Source: Holophagales bacterium (GTDB lineage Bacteria > Acidobacteriota > Thermoanaerobaculia > Multivoradales > Multivoraceae). Taken from it: DNA of 32,385 nucleotides. Positions 8,428 to 16,744 of this stretch are shown piece by piece; within the stretch, counting starts at the first letter, position 1; each line of letters opens with the position of its first letter. The position numbers and the translations under genes were made by a program. The notes under the pieces are model-generated. The model saw nothing but the letters and a program-made list of their open reading frames with translations, ran no database searches and was not told the DNA's origin. Where the stretch lies: the NCBI GenBank assembly GCA_009837885.1, contig VXSP01000042.1, forward strand, positions 1-32,385, read 5' to 3'.

Positions 8428-8476
8428 CTCGGCCAGTAGACGTTAGCCGCCCCGCTGTGCGATTCTCCGCAGTCCG

Positions 8477-9556
8477 ATGAAGCGGATCGGCATCAGCACC
8501 GGCGGCGGCGACGCGCCCGGCCTCAACGCGGTGATCCGGGCGGTCACGCTGGCCTCGATCCGGCGCGGCTGGGAGGTCGTGGGCCTGATGCGCGGCTACG
8601 GCGCCTTCTTTGATCCGAGCCAGATCCGGATCCTCGATCGCCCCGCCGTGCGCGGCACGACGCATCTCGGCGGCACGATCCTGGGCACGCGCAGCGGCGC
8701 CTACCCCTTCGAACGGCGGGTCGAGCAGGACGACGGCTCGGTCGTCGTGGAGGATGTGACCGAAGAGGCCGTGGAGGGATTCCATCGTCTCGGACTCGAC
8801 GCGCTGGTCGCGGTGGGTGGCGACGGTTCCATGCGCCTCGCGCTCAAGCTCCACAAGCACGGCATACCCGTCGTTGGCGTGCCGAAGACGATCGACAATG
8901 ATCTCGCCGGCACGAACGTCACCTTCGGCTTCCACACCGCGGTCGACGTCGCGACGGCCGCGATCGAACGGCTGCACTCGACCGCCGAGGCCCACGACCG
9001 CATCTTCGTCGTCGAGTTGATGGGCCGCTACGCTGGCTGGATCGCCCTCTTCGCGGGAGTCGCGGCGACGGCCCAGGTCATTCTCATTCCGGAGATCCCG
9101 TACGACATCGAGGAAGTCTGCGATCACCTGATGGCGCGCGAGAGGCGGGGGCGGCACTGGGCGGTGGTCGTCGCGGCCGAGGGCGCGCGGCCCGTCGGCG
9201 GTGATTTCACCTGGTCGAAGCGGATCGGTGGCCGGACCGAAAGCCTCGGCGGCGTCGCCGAGCGGGTGGCGACGGAAATCCACGAGCGAACGGGCAAGGA
9301 GACGCGAACCGTCACTCTCGGCCACCTCCAGCGCGGCGGTCAGCCGATCCCGTACGATCGCCTGATCGCGCTCCGCTTCGGCGCCGCCGCCGTGCGTCAG
9401 ATCGAGGAGGGGGAGTTCGGCGTCATGGTCTCGCTCGATCCGCCGACCGTGCGTGCCGTGCCGCTTGAACTCGCGGTCAGCCGCATGAAGAGCGTCCCGC
9501 TCGAAGCCGACGTCGTCGCCACGGCCCGCGACCTCGGCATCTGCCTCGGCGAGTAA
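8477..9556 (+). CDS. pfkA: 6-phosphofructokinase, predicted ATP-dependent (group III-like)
   Basis: This 359-residue glycolytic enzyme phosphorylates fructose 6-phosphate. Motifs: the N-terminal nucleotide loop STGGGDAPGLNAVIR (7-21), GGDGS (114-118), PKTIDNDL (136-143, catalytic region) and MGRYAGWIA. Established determinants: Gly in GGDGS favours ATP, whereas PPi enzymes carry GGDDS; Lys in PKTIDND is typical of PPi and actinomycete-type enzymes. The Gly plus Lys combination matches group III ATP enzymes such as those of Streptomyces. ATP use is therefore predicted, with some doubt. It lies 49 bp after the symporter; no strong ribosome binding site was seen. Confidence 0.9.
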   Translation: MKRIGISTGGGDAPGLNAVIRAVTLASIRRGWEVVGLMRGYGAFFDPSQIRILDRPAVRGTTHLGGTILGTRSGAYPFERRVEQDDGSVVVEDVTEEAVEGFHRLGLDALVAVGGDGSMRLALKLHKHGIPVVGVPKTIDNDLAGTNVTFGFHTAVDVATAAIERLHSTAEAHDRIFVVELMGRYAGWIALFAGVAATAQVILIPEIPYDIEEVCDHLMARERRGRHWAVVVAAEGARPVGGDFTWSKRIGGRTESLGGVAERVATEIHERTGKETRTVTLGHLQRGGQPIPYDRLIALRFGAAAVRQIEEGEFGVMVSLDPPTVRAVPLELAVSRMKSVPLEADVVATARDLGICLGE

Positions 9557-9558
9557 GG

Positions 9559-9598
9559 GGCATCCATTTGGTACGGTAGTCTGTACCAAATGGATGCC
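9559..9598. promoter_or_regulatory. Perfect 16-bp palindrome over the antitoxin start (candidate operator)
   Basis: GGCATCCATTTGGTAC (9559-9574) and its exact reverse complement (9583-9598) flank an 8-base spacer. The right arm contains the antitoxin ATG (9590). Antitoxins of Xre type usually bind palindromes in their own promoter, so negative autoregulation is the likely role. In RNA the hairpin would bury the start codon and no Shine-Dalgarno lies upstream, so leaderless or structure-gated translation is possible. It also falls 3 bp after the pfk stop and could help terminate that transcript, although no T-run is present. Confidence 0.75.
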
Positions 9599-9991
9599 AG
9601 AGCGACACAAGCAGAGCCACTGAGCGTTCCGGATCTCGAGCAGATCCGGGGCGGCGCTTCCGCGCACATCCTCGCCGACCTGAAGCGGCTGCTTCAGGTC
9701 TCCGACCTGGAGCTCGGCGCAGTCGTCGGCATTCCGCGCCAGACGATGCTGCGTCGGCTGAAGCAGGGACGTCTCACCCGGCACGAAAGCGACCGGGCGG
9801 CGCGGCTGGCTCGGGTGTACAACGCGGCGCTCGAGTTCTTCGACTACAACCACGAGAGCGCCGTCCGCTGGCTGAAGCACGTTAATCCCGCCTTGGGCGG
9901 CGAAACACCTCTTGAACATTCCGACACGGAAGTAGGAGCGGAAGAGGTCCTGACAGTCCTCCACCGTCTCGCCCACGGCATCCCCCTGTGA
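9590..9991 (+). CDS. Xre/MbcA/ParS-type antitoxin
   Basis: The 133-residue protein has a helix-turn-helix-like segment (about 34-60, LLQVSDLELGAVVGIPRQTMLRRLKQG). It is followed by the MbcA/ParS C-terminal toxin-binding domain (DUF2384; RLARVYNAALEFFDYN, then AVRWLKHVNPALGGETPLE and a final GAEEVLTVLHRLAHGIPL). This is the standard partner of RES toxins: it binds DNA to repress its own operon and covers the toxin active site. The RES gene follows after 7 bp. The ATG lies inside the palindrome and no better in-frame start was seen. Confidence 0.93.
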   Translation: MDARATQAEPLSVPDLEQIRGGASAHILADLKRLLQVSDLELGAVVGIPRQTMLRRLKQGRLTRHESDRAARLARVYNAALEFFDYNHESAVRWLKHVNPALGGETPLEHSDTEVGAEEVLTVLHRLAHGIPL

Positions 9992-9998
9992 GCGAGAC

Positions 9999-10430
9999 GT
10001 GAAGGTCTGGCGGCTCGCCCGGACACTGTGGGCGCCGGACGTGGACACGATTCTCAACGGCGAAGGCGCCTTGCGCCGTGGCGGCAGGTGGAGTCCGGCC
10101 GGAATGCGGGCCGTCTACTGCAGCGAGACCTCGTCCCTGGCCGTGCTGGAGATTCTGGTCGGCCTGCCCTTCGGTGTGGACCATCCGGCGTACCGGATCG
10201 TCGATCTGACTGTCCCGGACGACTCGATCGCCCATCTCGACGTCGAACCGGCGGCCCCCGACCGCCAGAGCCTGGGCGCTGCCGCCCTGGACCGCCACTT
10301 GGCTATCGCCGTGCCGAGCATCGTCAACCCGCTGGAGCGCAACGTCGTCATCAACCCGTTGCATCGGGACTTTGACCAGGTGGAGGCGGGCAACCTGCGC
10401 CCGTTCCGGCTCGACCCGCGGCTCGGGTAG
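9999..10430 (+). CDS. RES-domain toxin (NAD+-degrading type)
   Basis: The 143-residue protein contains the RES family pattern: GGRWSPAGMRAVYCSETSSLAVLEILV (28-54), with the Arg, Tyr, Ser and Glu positions typical of the active site, and the C-terminal block VPSIVNPLERNVVINPLHRDF. Characterised RES toxins (MbcT, and Res of Photorhabdus/Pseudomonas) deplete NAD+ by glycohydrolysis or phosphorolysis. The start is GTG; no other in-frame start lies between it and the antitoxin stop. It forms an operon with the antitoxin. Confidence 0.92.
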   Translation: MKVWRLARTLWAPDVDTILNGEGALRRGGRWSPAGMRAVYCSETSSLAVLEILVGLPFGVDHPAYRIVDLTVPDDSIAHLDVEPAAPDRQSLGAAALDRHLAIAVPSIVNPLERNVVINPLHRDFDQVEAGNLRPFRLDPRLG

Positions 10431-10480
10431 AGCCGGCAGCTCTCTCGCTCGGAATCTCCTCCCGAATCCGTCTTTGTCTG

Positions 10481-10488
10481 AGGAGGTG
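10481..10488 (+). promoter_or_regulatory. Shine-Dalgarno supporting the GTG start of the Uma2 gene
   Basis: AGGAGGTG lies 5 bases before the GTG at 10494. It supports that start over the in-frame ATG at 10554, which has no such site. Confidence 0.65.
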
Positions 10489-10493
10489 TTACC

Positions 10494-11255
10494 GTGAGTC
10501 GCGGTCATCGAGATTTCCACACCCTCGCTGCGCGACTCGAAAGGTCCACCCCGATGGTTCAAACGAAGAGCCAGATCGCCCTCGCTGCAGTTGAGTACCC
10601 GTGCTCGGACGGCATCCCCATGGCTGAGACCGAACGCCACGCCATGGTCACGATGGATGCGCGTCAGGCGCTCGGGTGGCACTTCCGGGATCGCCCGGAC
10701 GTGTACGTCGGCGTGGACATGCTGCTCTACTACGTCGAGGGCGACCCGAAACGAACCGTAGCGCCCGACGTCTTCGTCGTTCTGGGCGCGCCGAAGCTGC
10801 CGCCACGGGACAACTGGCTGGTGTGGGCGGAGGGCGGTAGAACGCCCGACTTCGTGCTGGAGATCACGTCGAAGGCGACTCAGGCGGTCGACGAGGGCCG
10901 CAAACGCCGCCTGTATCGTGAGCTCGCCGTCAGCGAGTACTGGCAGTACGACCCCACCGGGGACTACCTCGACCCTTCGCTCAAAGGGTCGCGGCTGGTC
11001 GACGGCCGGTATCGGCCGATCAAGGCCGTTACCGAGTTGGATGGCAGCCTCCGCTTCCGCAGCGACTTGGGCCTGGAGCTTCGGCTCGAGCGGGACGAGC
11101 TTCGCTTCTTCGACGTTGCGAAGCGCAGGTACCTGCCCACCTGCGAGGAGGCGTTCGAGCAGTCCGCTCAGGTGGAGGAGGTCCGCGCCGCACTCGATGC
11201 GTCGAGGCGAGAGATTGCGGCTCTCAAGGCGGAACTGGGGGCGAGCCAGCGATAA
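10494..11255 (+). CDS. Uma2 family (DUF820) PD-(D/E)XK nuclease-like protein
   Basis: The 253-residue protein has a Uma2 core with VAPDVFVVLG (89-98), PDFVLEITSK (118-127) with D119, E123 and K127 as likely metal/catalytic residues, and KRRLYRELAVSEYWQYDP downstream. Uma2 proteins are predicted restriction-endonuclease-fold enzymes, often multicopy in cyanobacteria and other environmental bacteria, with no settled function. The C-terminus (about 215-253, EEVRAALDASRREIAALKAEL) is a predicted coiled coil, as in some family members. It follows the toxin-antitoxin pair by 63 bp with its own strong ribosome binding site. Confidence 0.88.
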   Translation: MSRGHRDFHTLAARLERSTPMVQTKSQIALAAVEYPCSDGIPMAETERHAMVTMDARQALGWHFRDRPDVYVGVDMLLYYVEGDPKRTVAPDVFVVLGAPKLPPRDNWLVWAEGGRTPDFVLEITSKATQAVDEGRKRRLYRELAVSEYWQYDPTGDYLDPSLKGSRLVDGRYRPIKAVTELDGSLRFRSDLGLELRLERDELRFFDVAKRRYLPTCEEAFEQSAQVEEVRAALDASRREIAALKAELGASQR

Positions 11256-11331
11256 GGGCCAACGTCTCCGTAGGGATCACGGTGGTGCTGGTTTCCGGGT
11301 GGTGCGGCGTCCCTGAACCAGGAGGACAGGC

Positions 11332-12744
11332 CTACGACAACGCCTCAACCACCTTCGTCAACGTGTCCTTCGCGTCTCCGAAGGTCAGCACCGTGTTCGG
11401 CGCGAAGAACAGCTCGTTCTCGATGCCGGCGAAGCCCGGTCGCATGGAGCGTTTCAGCACGATGCAGGAGCGTGCGAGGTCGGCGTTCAGCACCGGCATG
11501 CCGTAGATCGAGCTGGCCGGGTTGTGCTTGGCGGCTGGGTTGACGACATCGTTGGCGCCGACGACGAGGGCGACATCGGCGTTCTTGAAGTCGTCGTTGA
11601 TCTCCTCGAGCTCCATCAGGGAGGTGTAAGGGATCTTCGCCTCGGCCAGCAGGACGTTCATGTGGCCGGGCATGCGGCCGGCGACGGGGTGGATCGCGTA
11701 GCGGACCTGGGTGCCGTTCGCCTCCAGGATCTCGGCCAGTTCGCCGACGACGTGCTGGGCCTGAGCCACGGCCATGCCGTATCCCGGGCAGACGATGACG
11801 GAGCCGGCGCCGGAGAGCAGCATCGCGGCATCCCCGACCGAGGCCTCCTGGACCCGTTCGCCTCCTGAGGCGGCCATCGCGGCGTCCTCCTCGTCGACCT
11901 TGCCGAAGGCGCCGAACAGGACGTTGCGGAACGAACGGTTCATCGCCTTGCTCATGACGACGGAGAGGATGAAACCCGAGGCGCCGTCGATCGCGCCGGC
12001 GATGATCAGGACGTTGTTGTTCAGCGCGAATCCGGTGGCCGAGGCGGCCAGGCCGGCGTAGGAGTTGAGCAGGGTGATGACGACCGGCATGTCGGCGCCG
12101 CCGATCGGCGCCACGAACAGGATGCCGAGCAGCAGCGGCATCGCGGCCACGGCGTAGAACAGGACCTGGTTCGACGGATCGATCGTGACCGCGACGAGCA
12201 GCACGAACGTGCCGCCGAACATCAGGATGTTGCTCTGGTTCTGAAGCGGCCAGGTGATGTTGCGGCCGGGGATGAGGCCCGAGAGCTTGCCGAAGGCCAT
12301 CAGCGAGCCGGTGAAGGTCAAACCCCCGAACAGCACCTCGAAGCCGATCGCGGCCATCGTCGTGTGGTCCATGTGCCCGGCGATGACCTGCTCGCGGTAG
12401 TACTCCGAGACGCCGACGAGCGCCGCGGCGAGTCCGCCGAAGGCGTGGGAGAGGGCGATCCGCTCGGGCATCCGGGTCATCGGGATGAGCGCCGAGATGG
12501 CGATGCCGATCGCGCTGCCGATGAAGAACGTCAGCAGGATCCACTTGTACGTCTGGAAGAAGCCGGCGATCTCGAGGTGGGCCATGATGTCCGGGTGGAT
12601 CACGGTGCCCCAGATAGCGAACACCATGCCGAGTTCGGCCAGGATCAACCCCCGGCGGGCGGTATGGGCCGCGGTCAGGCCCCGCAGCCCGAGGATGAAC
12701 AGGAACGACGCGATCAGATAGAGCGTCTCGACCTGGTCGACCAC
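11332..12744 (-). CDS. pntB: NAD(P)(+) transhydrogenase subunit beta
   Basis: This 470-residue inner-membrane subunit has an N-terminal hydrophobic half with multiple helices (proton channel, dII). The NADP(H)-binding dIII follows, with CPGYGMAVAQAQH, VGANDVVNPAAK and LKRSMRPGFAGIENELF, the usual dIII fingerprints. With PntAA and PntAB it couples hydride transfer between NADH and NADP+ to proton translocation. The start is GTG, 2 bp after the pntAB stop, so translation is likely coupled. Confidence 0.97.
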   Translation of the reverse strand: MVDQVETLYLIASFLFILGLRGLTAAHTARRGLILAELGMVFAIWGTVIHPDIMAHLEIAGFFQTYKWILLTFFIGSAIGIAISALIPMTRMPERIALSHAFGGLAAALVGVSEYYREQVIAGHMDHTTMAAIGFEVLFGGLTFTGSLMAFGKLSGLIPGRNITWPLQNQSNILMFGGTFVLLVAVTIDPSNQVLFYAVAAMPLLLGILFVAPIGGADMPVVITLLNSYAGLAASATGFALNNNVLIIAGAIDGASGFILSVVMSKAMNRSFRNVLFGAFGKVDEEDAAMAASGGERVQEASVGDAAMLLSGAGSVIVCPGYGMAVAQAQHVVGELAEILEANGTQVRYAIHPVAGRMPGHMNVLLAEAKIPYTSLMELEEINDDFKNADVALVVGANDVVNPAAKHNPASSIYGMPVLNADLARSCIVLKRSMRPGFAGIENELFFAPNTVLTFGDAKDTLTKVVEALS

Positions 12745-12746
12745 GA

Positions 12747-13055
12747 TCAGGCGTCTCCGGCCGCGTCAGCCTTCGGGTCCTGCTTCTTGAACATCCGCAG
12801 CATGCGGTCCGTGATCCAGAAGCCGCCGACGACGTTGATCGTCGCGCAGAGCACGGCGATGGCGCCCAGCACGGTGCTCACGTTGTTGTAGTGAGCGCCG
12901 GCGGCGACCAGGGAGCCGACCAGGGAGATGCCGGAGATCGCGTTCGTGAACGCCATCAGCGGAGTGTGGAGCAGGGCAGGTACACCCTTGATCACGCCGT
13001 AGCCGACGAAGGCCGCGAGCATGAAGATGTACAGCCCAAGGAAGATCTCGAGCAT
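12747..13055 (-). CDS. pntAB: NAD(P)(+) transhydrogenase subunit alpha, membrane part
   Basis: The 102-residue protein has three predicted helices: EIFLGLYIFMLAAFVGYGVI, the TNAISGISLVGSLVAAG segment, and VLGAIAVLCATINVVGGFW. This is the dII part of a split alpha subunit, as in Rhodospirillum-type systems. AAGGAGGAGC lies 7 bp before the ATG and fixes the start. It sits between pntAA and pntB in the same operon. Confidence 0.95.
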   Translation of the reverse strand: MLEIFLGLYIFMLAAFVGYGVIKGVPALLHTPLMAFTNAISGISLVGSLVAAGAHYNNVSTVLGAIAVLCATINVVGGFWITDRMLRMFKKQDPKADAAGDA

Positions 13056-13100
13056 TTCGGTTGCTCCTCCTTGCGCGGGGTTCGGGCCTTGACTGTGGGG

Positions 13101-14228
<1,128 letters not shown>

Positions 14229-14301
14229 GTCCGCGCGCGAAGGTTATGTCCCGGAGGCGTCGCGTGCAAACGGGAGGGGTTGCTCGAGAGCGCTGGAAGG
14301 C

Positions 14302-15570
14302 TCAGGGGGTTCCGAAGCCCGCGTCCTGGACGGCCTCGCGCAGGGTCGAGGCGGCGGCGGCGCCCCATACGGTGGCGGTGCCGCCAGGCAGGTCCACACG
14401 CGCTGCCTGGACCCCCGGCGCGGCAAGCAGAGCCGATTCGACCGCATCCGCGCAGTTGCCGCACGTCATGCCGGTCACCGCGATTTCCACCGCTCTGCCG
14501 CCCGGCTCGCCGGCCGCCACCTGCCCGGCCGACCACTGGTCCGCTTTGGCGTTGCGCCGCCAGCGCCTGAACTCCTGCAGGCCGAACCAGCCGAACATCA
14601 GCAGTAGCAGAATCGCAGTCGTCGCGGCCCACCAGGGCACACCATGCTCGTGTGCGGGACCGGCCACGAGCGCTCCGCCGCCGATCACGCTCTCGAACAG
14701 CACGGCGAATGCGAGGCTGCCTACGATGACCGTGGCCAGGTAGACGGCGGTGACCTTGCGGCCGAAGCCGCGGTAGACGGCGCCCACCGTGGCGACGTTG
14801 GTCGCGGGGCCGGCCATCAGGAACACGAGGGCGGCGCCGAGGGGCAGCCCGTTGGCGACCAGGGCGGCCGCGATCGGCACCGAGGCCGTGGCGCATACGT
14901 AGAGTGGCAGGGAGATGACGAGCGCGGCCGCCGCCGCTCCGAAGGTTCCCAGCGCGGCCAGGTCCAGCCATGCCTGTTGCGGCAGCAGGACCTCGATCGC
15001 GGCGGAGACGAGAATGCCGACCGCGACCCATCGCCAGATGCTCTGCAGGAGTTCCCCGCCGTGGTCGATCATCTCCCTGATCTTGGGGACGATGGTTCCG
15101 CCGACTCGAGAGCCGCCGCCCGCCTCGACACCGCCTTCCTCGACCGGAGCTTCGTCCTCGACCGGGGCACCGTCGTCCTTCATCGCCTCGACCCACCAGC
15201 CGCCGGCGATGCCGGTCACCGCCGCCGCCGCGACCTTGAACAGGGCGAAGGGCCAGCCGAGGAAGGTCGCGCTGACCAGGATCGAGTCGACACCCGTTTG
15301 CGGCGTGCTGATCAGAAAGCCCATCGCCGAGCCGTTGCTGGCGCCGGTGCGCTTGAGGCCGATGCCGGCCGGGATCACCCCGCACGAGCAGAGCGGCAGC
15401 GGCACGCCCAGGACAACGGCCTTGACCGCGCCGCCGTAGCCGCTGAGCTGGCGCCGGATCAGGTTGCGGGGCAGCAGGACGTGCAGCAGCGCGGCGAGCA
15501 GGGCGCCGAACAGCAGCCACGGGGCGAGCTCCGCGAGCACGCTCCAGGTCGCTTGCATGAAGCTCGTCAT
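14302..15570 (-). CDS. SO_0444-type Cu/Zn efflux permease fused to a C-terminal HMA domain
   Basis: The 422-residue protein has an N-terminal permease half containing PLPLCSCGVIPAGIGLK (57-73), with the conserved Cys-Ser-Cys, and ISTPQTGVDS. A polar acidic linker (about 131-165) follows, then a second membrane half containing FLMAGPATNVATVG (250-263). The C-terminus (about 360-422) is a heavy-metal-associated domain with GMTCGNC (367-373). The family is proposed to export copper or zinc. The tethered HMA probably delivers or senses the soft metal. It is divergent from the iron regulator gene and 73 bp upstream of pntAA. Confidence 0.87.
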   Translation of the reverse strand: MTSFMQATWSVLAELAPWLLFGALLAALLHVLLPRNLIRRQLSGYGGAVKAVVLGVPLPLCSCGVIPAGIGLKRTGASNGSAMGFLISTPQTGVDSILVSATFLGWPFALFKVAAAAVTGIAGGWWVEAMKDDGAPVEDEAPVEEGGVEAGGGSRVGGTIVPKIREMIDHGGELLQSIWRWVAVGILVSAAIEVLLPQQAWLDLAALGTFGAAAAALVISLPLYVCATASVPIAAALVANGLPLGAALVFLMAGPATNVATVGAVYRGFGRKVTAVYLATVIVGSLAFAVLFESVIGGGALVAGPAHEHGVPWWAATTAILLLLMFGWFGLQEFRRWRRNAKADQWSAGQVAAGEPGGRAVEIAVTGMTCGNCADAVESALLAAPGVQAARVDLPGGTATVWGAAAASTLREAVQDAGFGTP

Positions 15571-15649
15571 TGCAGGATCACTCTATCGTCGCGGAACATT
15601 CCTGCGGTCGGGCCGATTCCAGCTCGTTCGACGAGAGCGCCGCGTGAGA

Positions 15650-15672
15650 AAAGTTAGTGTAGGCTAAACTTC
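15650..15672. promoter_or_regulatory. DtxR/IdeR-like inverted repeat upstream of the iron module
   Basis: The arms AAGTTAG and CTAAACTT surround GTTAG-type cores and resemble the TTAGGTTAG-CTAACCTAA pattern of DtxR-family operators, differing at several positions. The site lies 26 bp before the ATG of the DtxR-like gene, in the 127-bp divergent region with the metal permease. It is the only AT-rich patch there. It could autoregulate the iron operon and perhaps also influence the permease gene. Confidence 0.5.
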
Positions 15673-15697
15673 CGATTCGCGCCAGCGAATAGCCCGC

Positions 15698-16744
15698 ATG
15701 AGCCCTCTTTTCGCCCTCCTCATTCTCGCCGTGGTCGCCGGTCTGGCCGTCCTGGTGGCGTGGCCGGACCGCGGCTGGCTGTGGCGCTGGCGCACCGGCT
15801 GGCGGGCCCTGCACCGCACCCGCACCGAGGACGCTCTCAAGCACCTCTTCGACTGCGAGTACCAGGGGCGTCAGGCCACCCACCAGAGTCTGGTCGGGGT
15901 GCTGCGGCTCGGGGGCCGGCGGAGCACCGAACTCCTTGCCCGAATGGAGAGAGTGGGCCTCATCGTGTCGGCGGAGGGAGGCTTTCGGCTGACCGCCGAA
16001 GGACGCAGCGAGGCGCTGCGCGTGATTCGCATTCACCGGCTGTGGGAACGCTATCTGGCCGACGAGACCGGGCTGGAGCCGGAGCGCTGGCACCTGGAGG
16101 CGGAACGCCGGGAGCACCGCACATCGCCCCAGCAGGCGGAGGAGCTGTCGGTTCGGCTGGGGCATCCGCCTTTCGACCCCCATGGCGACCCGATCCCGAC
16201 CGAGGAAGGCGACATGCCGCCCCGAGCCGGCCGGCCGCTGACGGACTTCGCCGCCGGCGACGACGTCGATGTGGTCCATGTCGAGGACGAGCCCGCCGCG
16301 ATCTACGCGCAGTTGGTGGCTGAGGGCGTGCATCCCGGCATGAAGCTGCGGATCACGTCCGTGGCGCCCGAGCGCATCCGCTTCGAAGCCGACCTGGACG
16401 AGGTCGTGCTGGCGCCGATCATCGCGGCGAACATCTTTGCCGTGCCGGCCGCGGAGGAGGCGTCCGACGCGACCTCGGCGGCCGCGGCCGCCACCGGATC
16501 GCTGTCGGACGTGGCCGTCGGCGAACAGGCGCTGGTGGTCGGCTTCTCCCGCTTCTGCCGCGGCATGGAGCGTCGCCGGCTGCTCGACCTGGGGCTGCTT
16601 CCGGGAACCCTGGTGGAAACGAAGATGGCCAGCCCTTCGGGTGATCCGGTCGCCTACCGGGTACGCGGCGCGGTGATCGCGCTGAGGCGTTCCCAGGCCG
16701 AGCAGATCCACGTCCAGCAGCTCCCGCAGGAGGCGACGGCATGA
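15698..16744 (+). CDS. Membrane-anchored DtxR-like metal regulator fused to FeoA-type domains
   Basis: The 348-residue protein has an N-terminal membrane helix (about 4-22) followed by [12 protein letters not shown], so the rest should face the cytoplasm by the positive-inside rule. Residues 43-105 form a winged-helix region ([28 protein letters not shown]). Residues 108-168 match the DtxR metal-binding/dimerisation domain ([26 protein letters not shown]). Residues about 180-250 look like an SH3/FeoA-like domain. Residues 268-342 are a clear FeoA domain ([39 protein letters not shown]). Its stop overlaps the feoB start (ATGA). It probably both regulates the module and supplies the FeoA function. 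Confidence 0.85.
   Translation: MSPLFALLILAVVAGLAVLVAWPDRGWLWRWRTGWRALHRTRTEDALKHLFDCEYQGRQATHQSLVGVLRLGGRRSTELLARMERVGLIVSAEGGFRLTAEGRSEALRVIRIHRLWERYLADETGLEPERWHLEAERREHRTSPQQAEELSVRLGHPPFDPHGDPIPTEEGDMPPRAGRPLTDFAAGDDVDVVHVEDEPAAIYAQLVAEGVHPGMKLRITSVAPERIRFEADLDEVVLAPIIAANIFAVPAAEEASDATSAAAAATGSLSDVAVGEQALVVGFSRFCRGMERRRLLDLGLLPGTLVETKMASPSGDPVAYRVRGAVIALRRSQAEQIHVQQLPQEATA

Noticed and set aside
9559..9598. Palindrome read as an intrinsic terminator of pfk
   Set aside because: No T-run follows, and it overlaps the antitoxin start, so an operator role is favoured. Some termination effect is not excluded.
8075..10057. 660-codon minus-strand frame across pfk and the antitoxin gene
   Set aside because: It spans several real plus-strand genes and their palindrome, and its composition is Asp/Arg/His-rich with no family signal.
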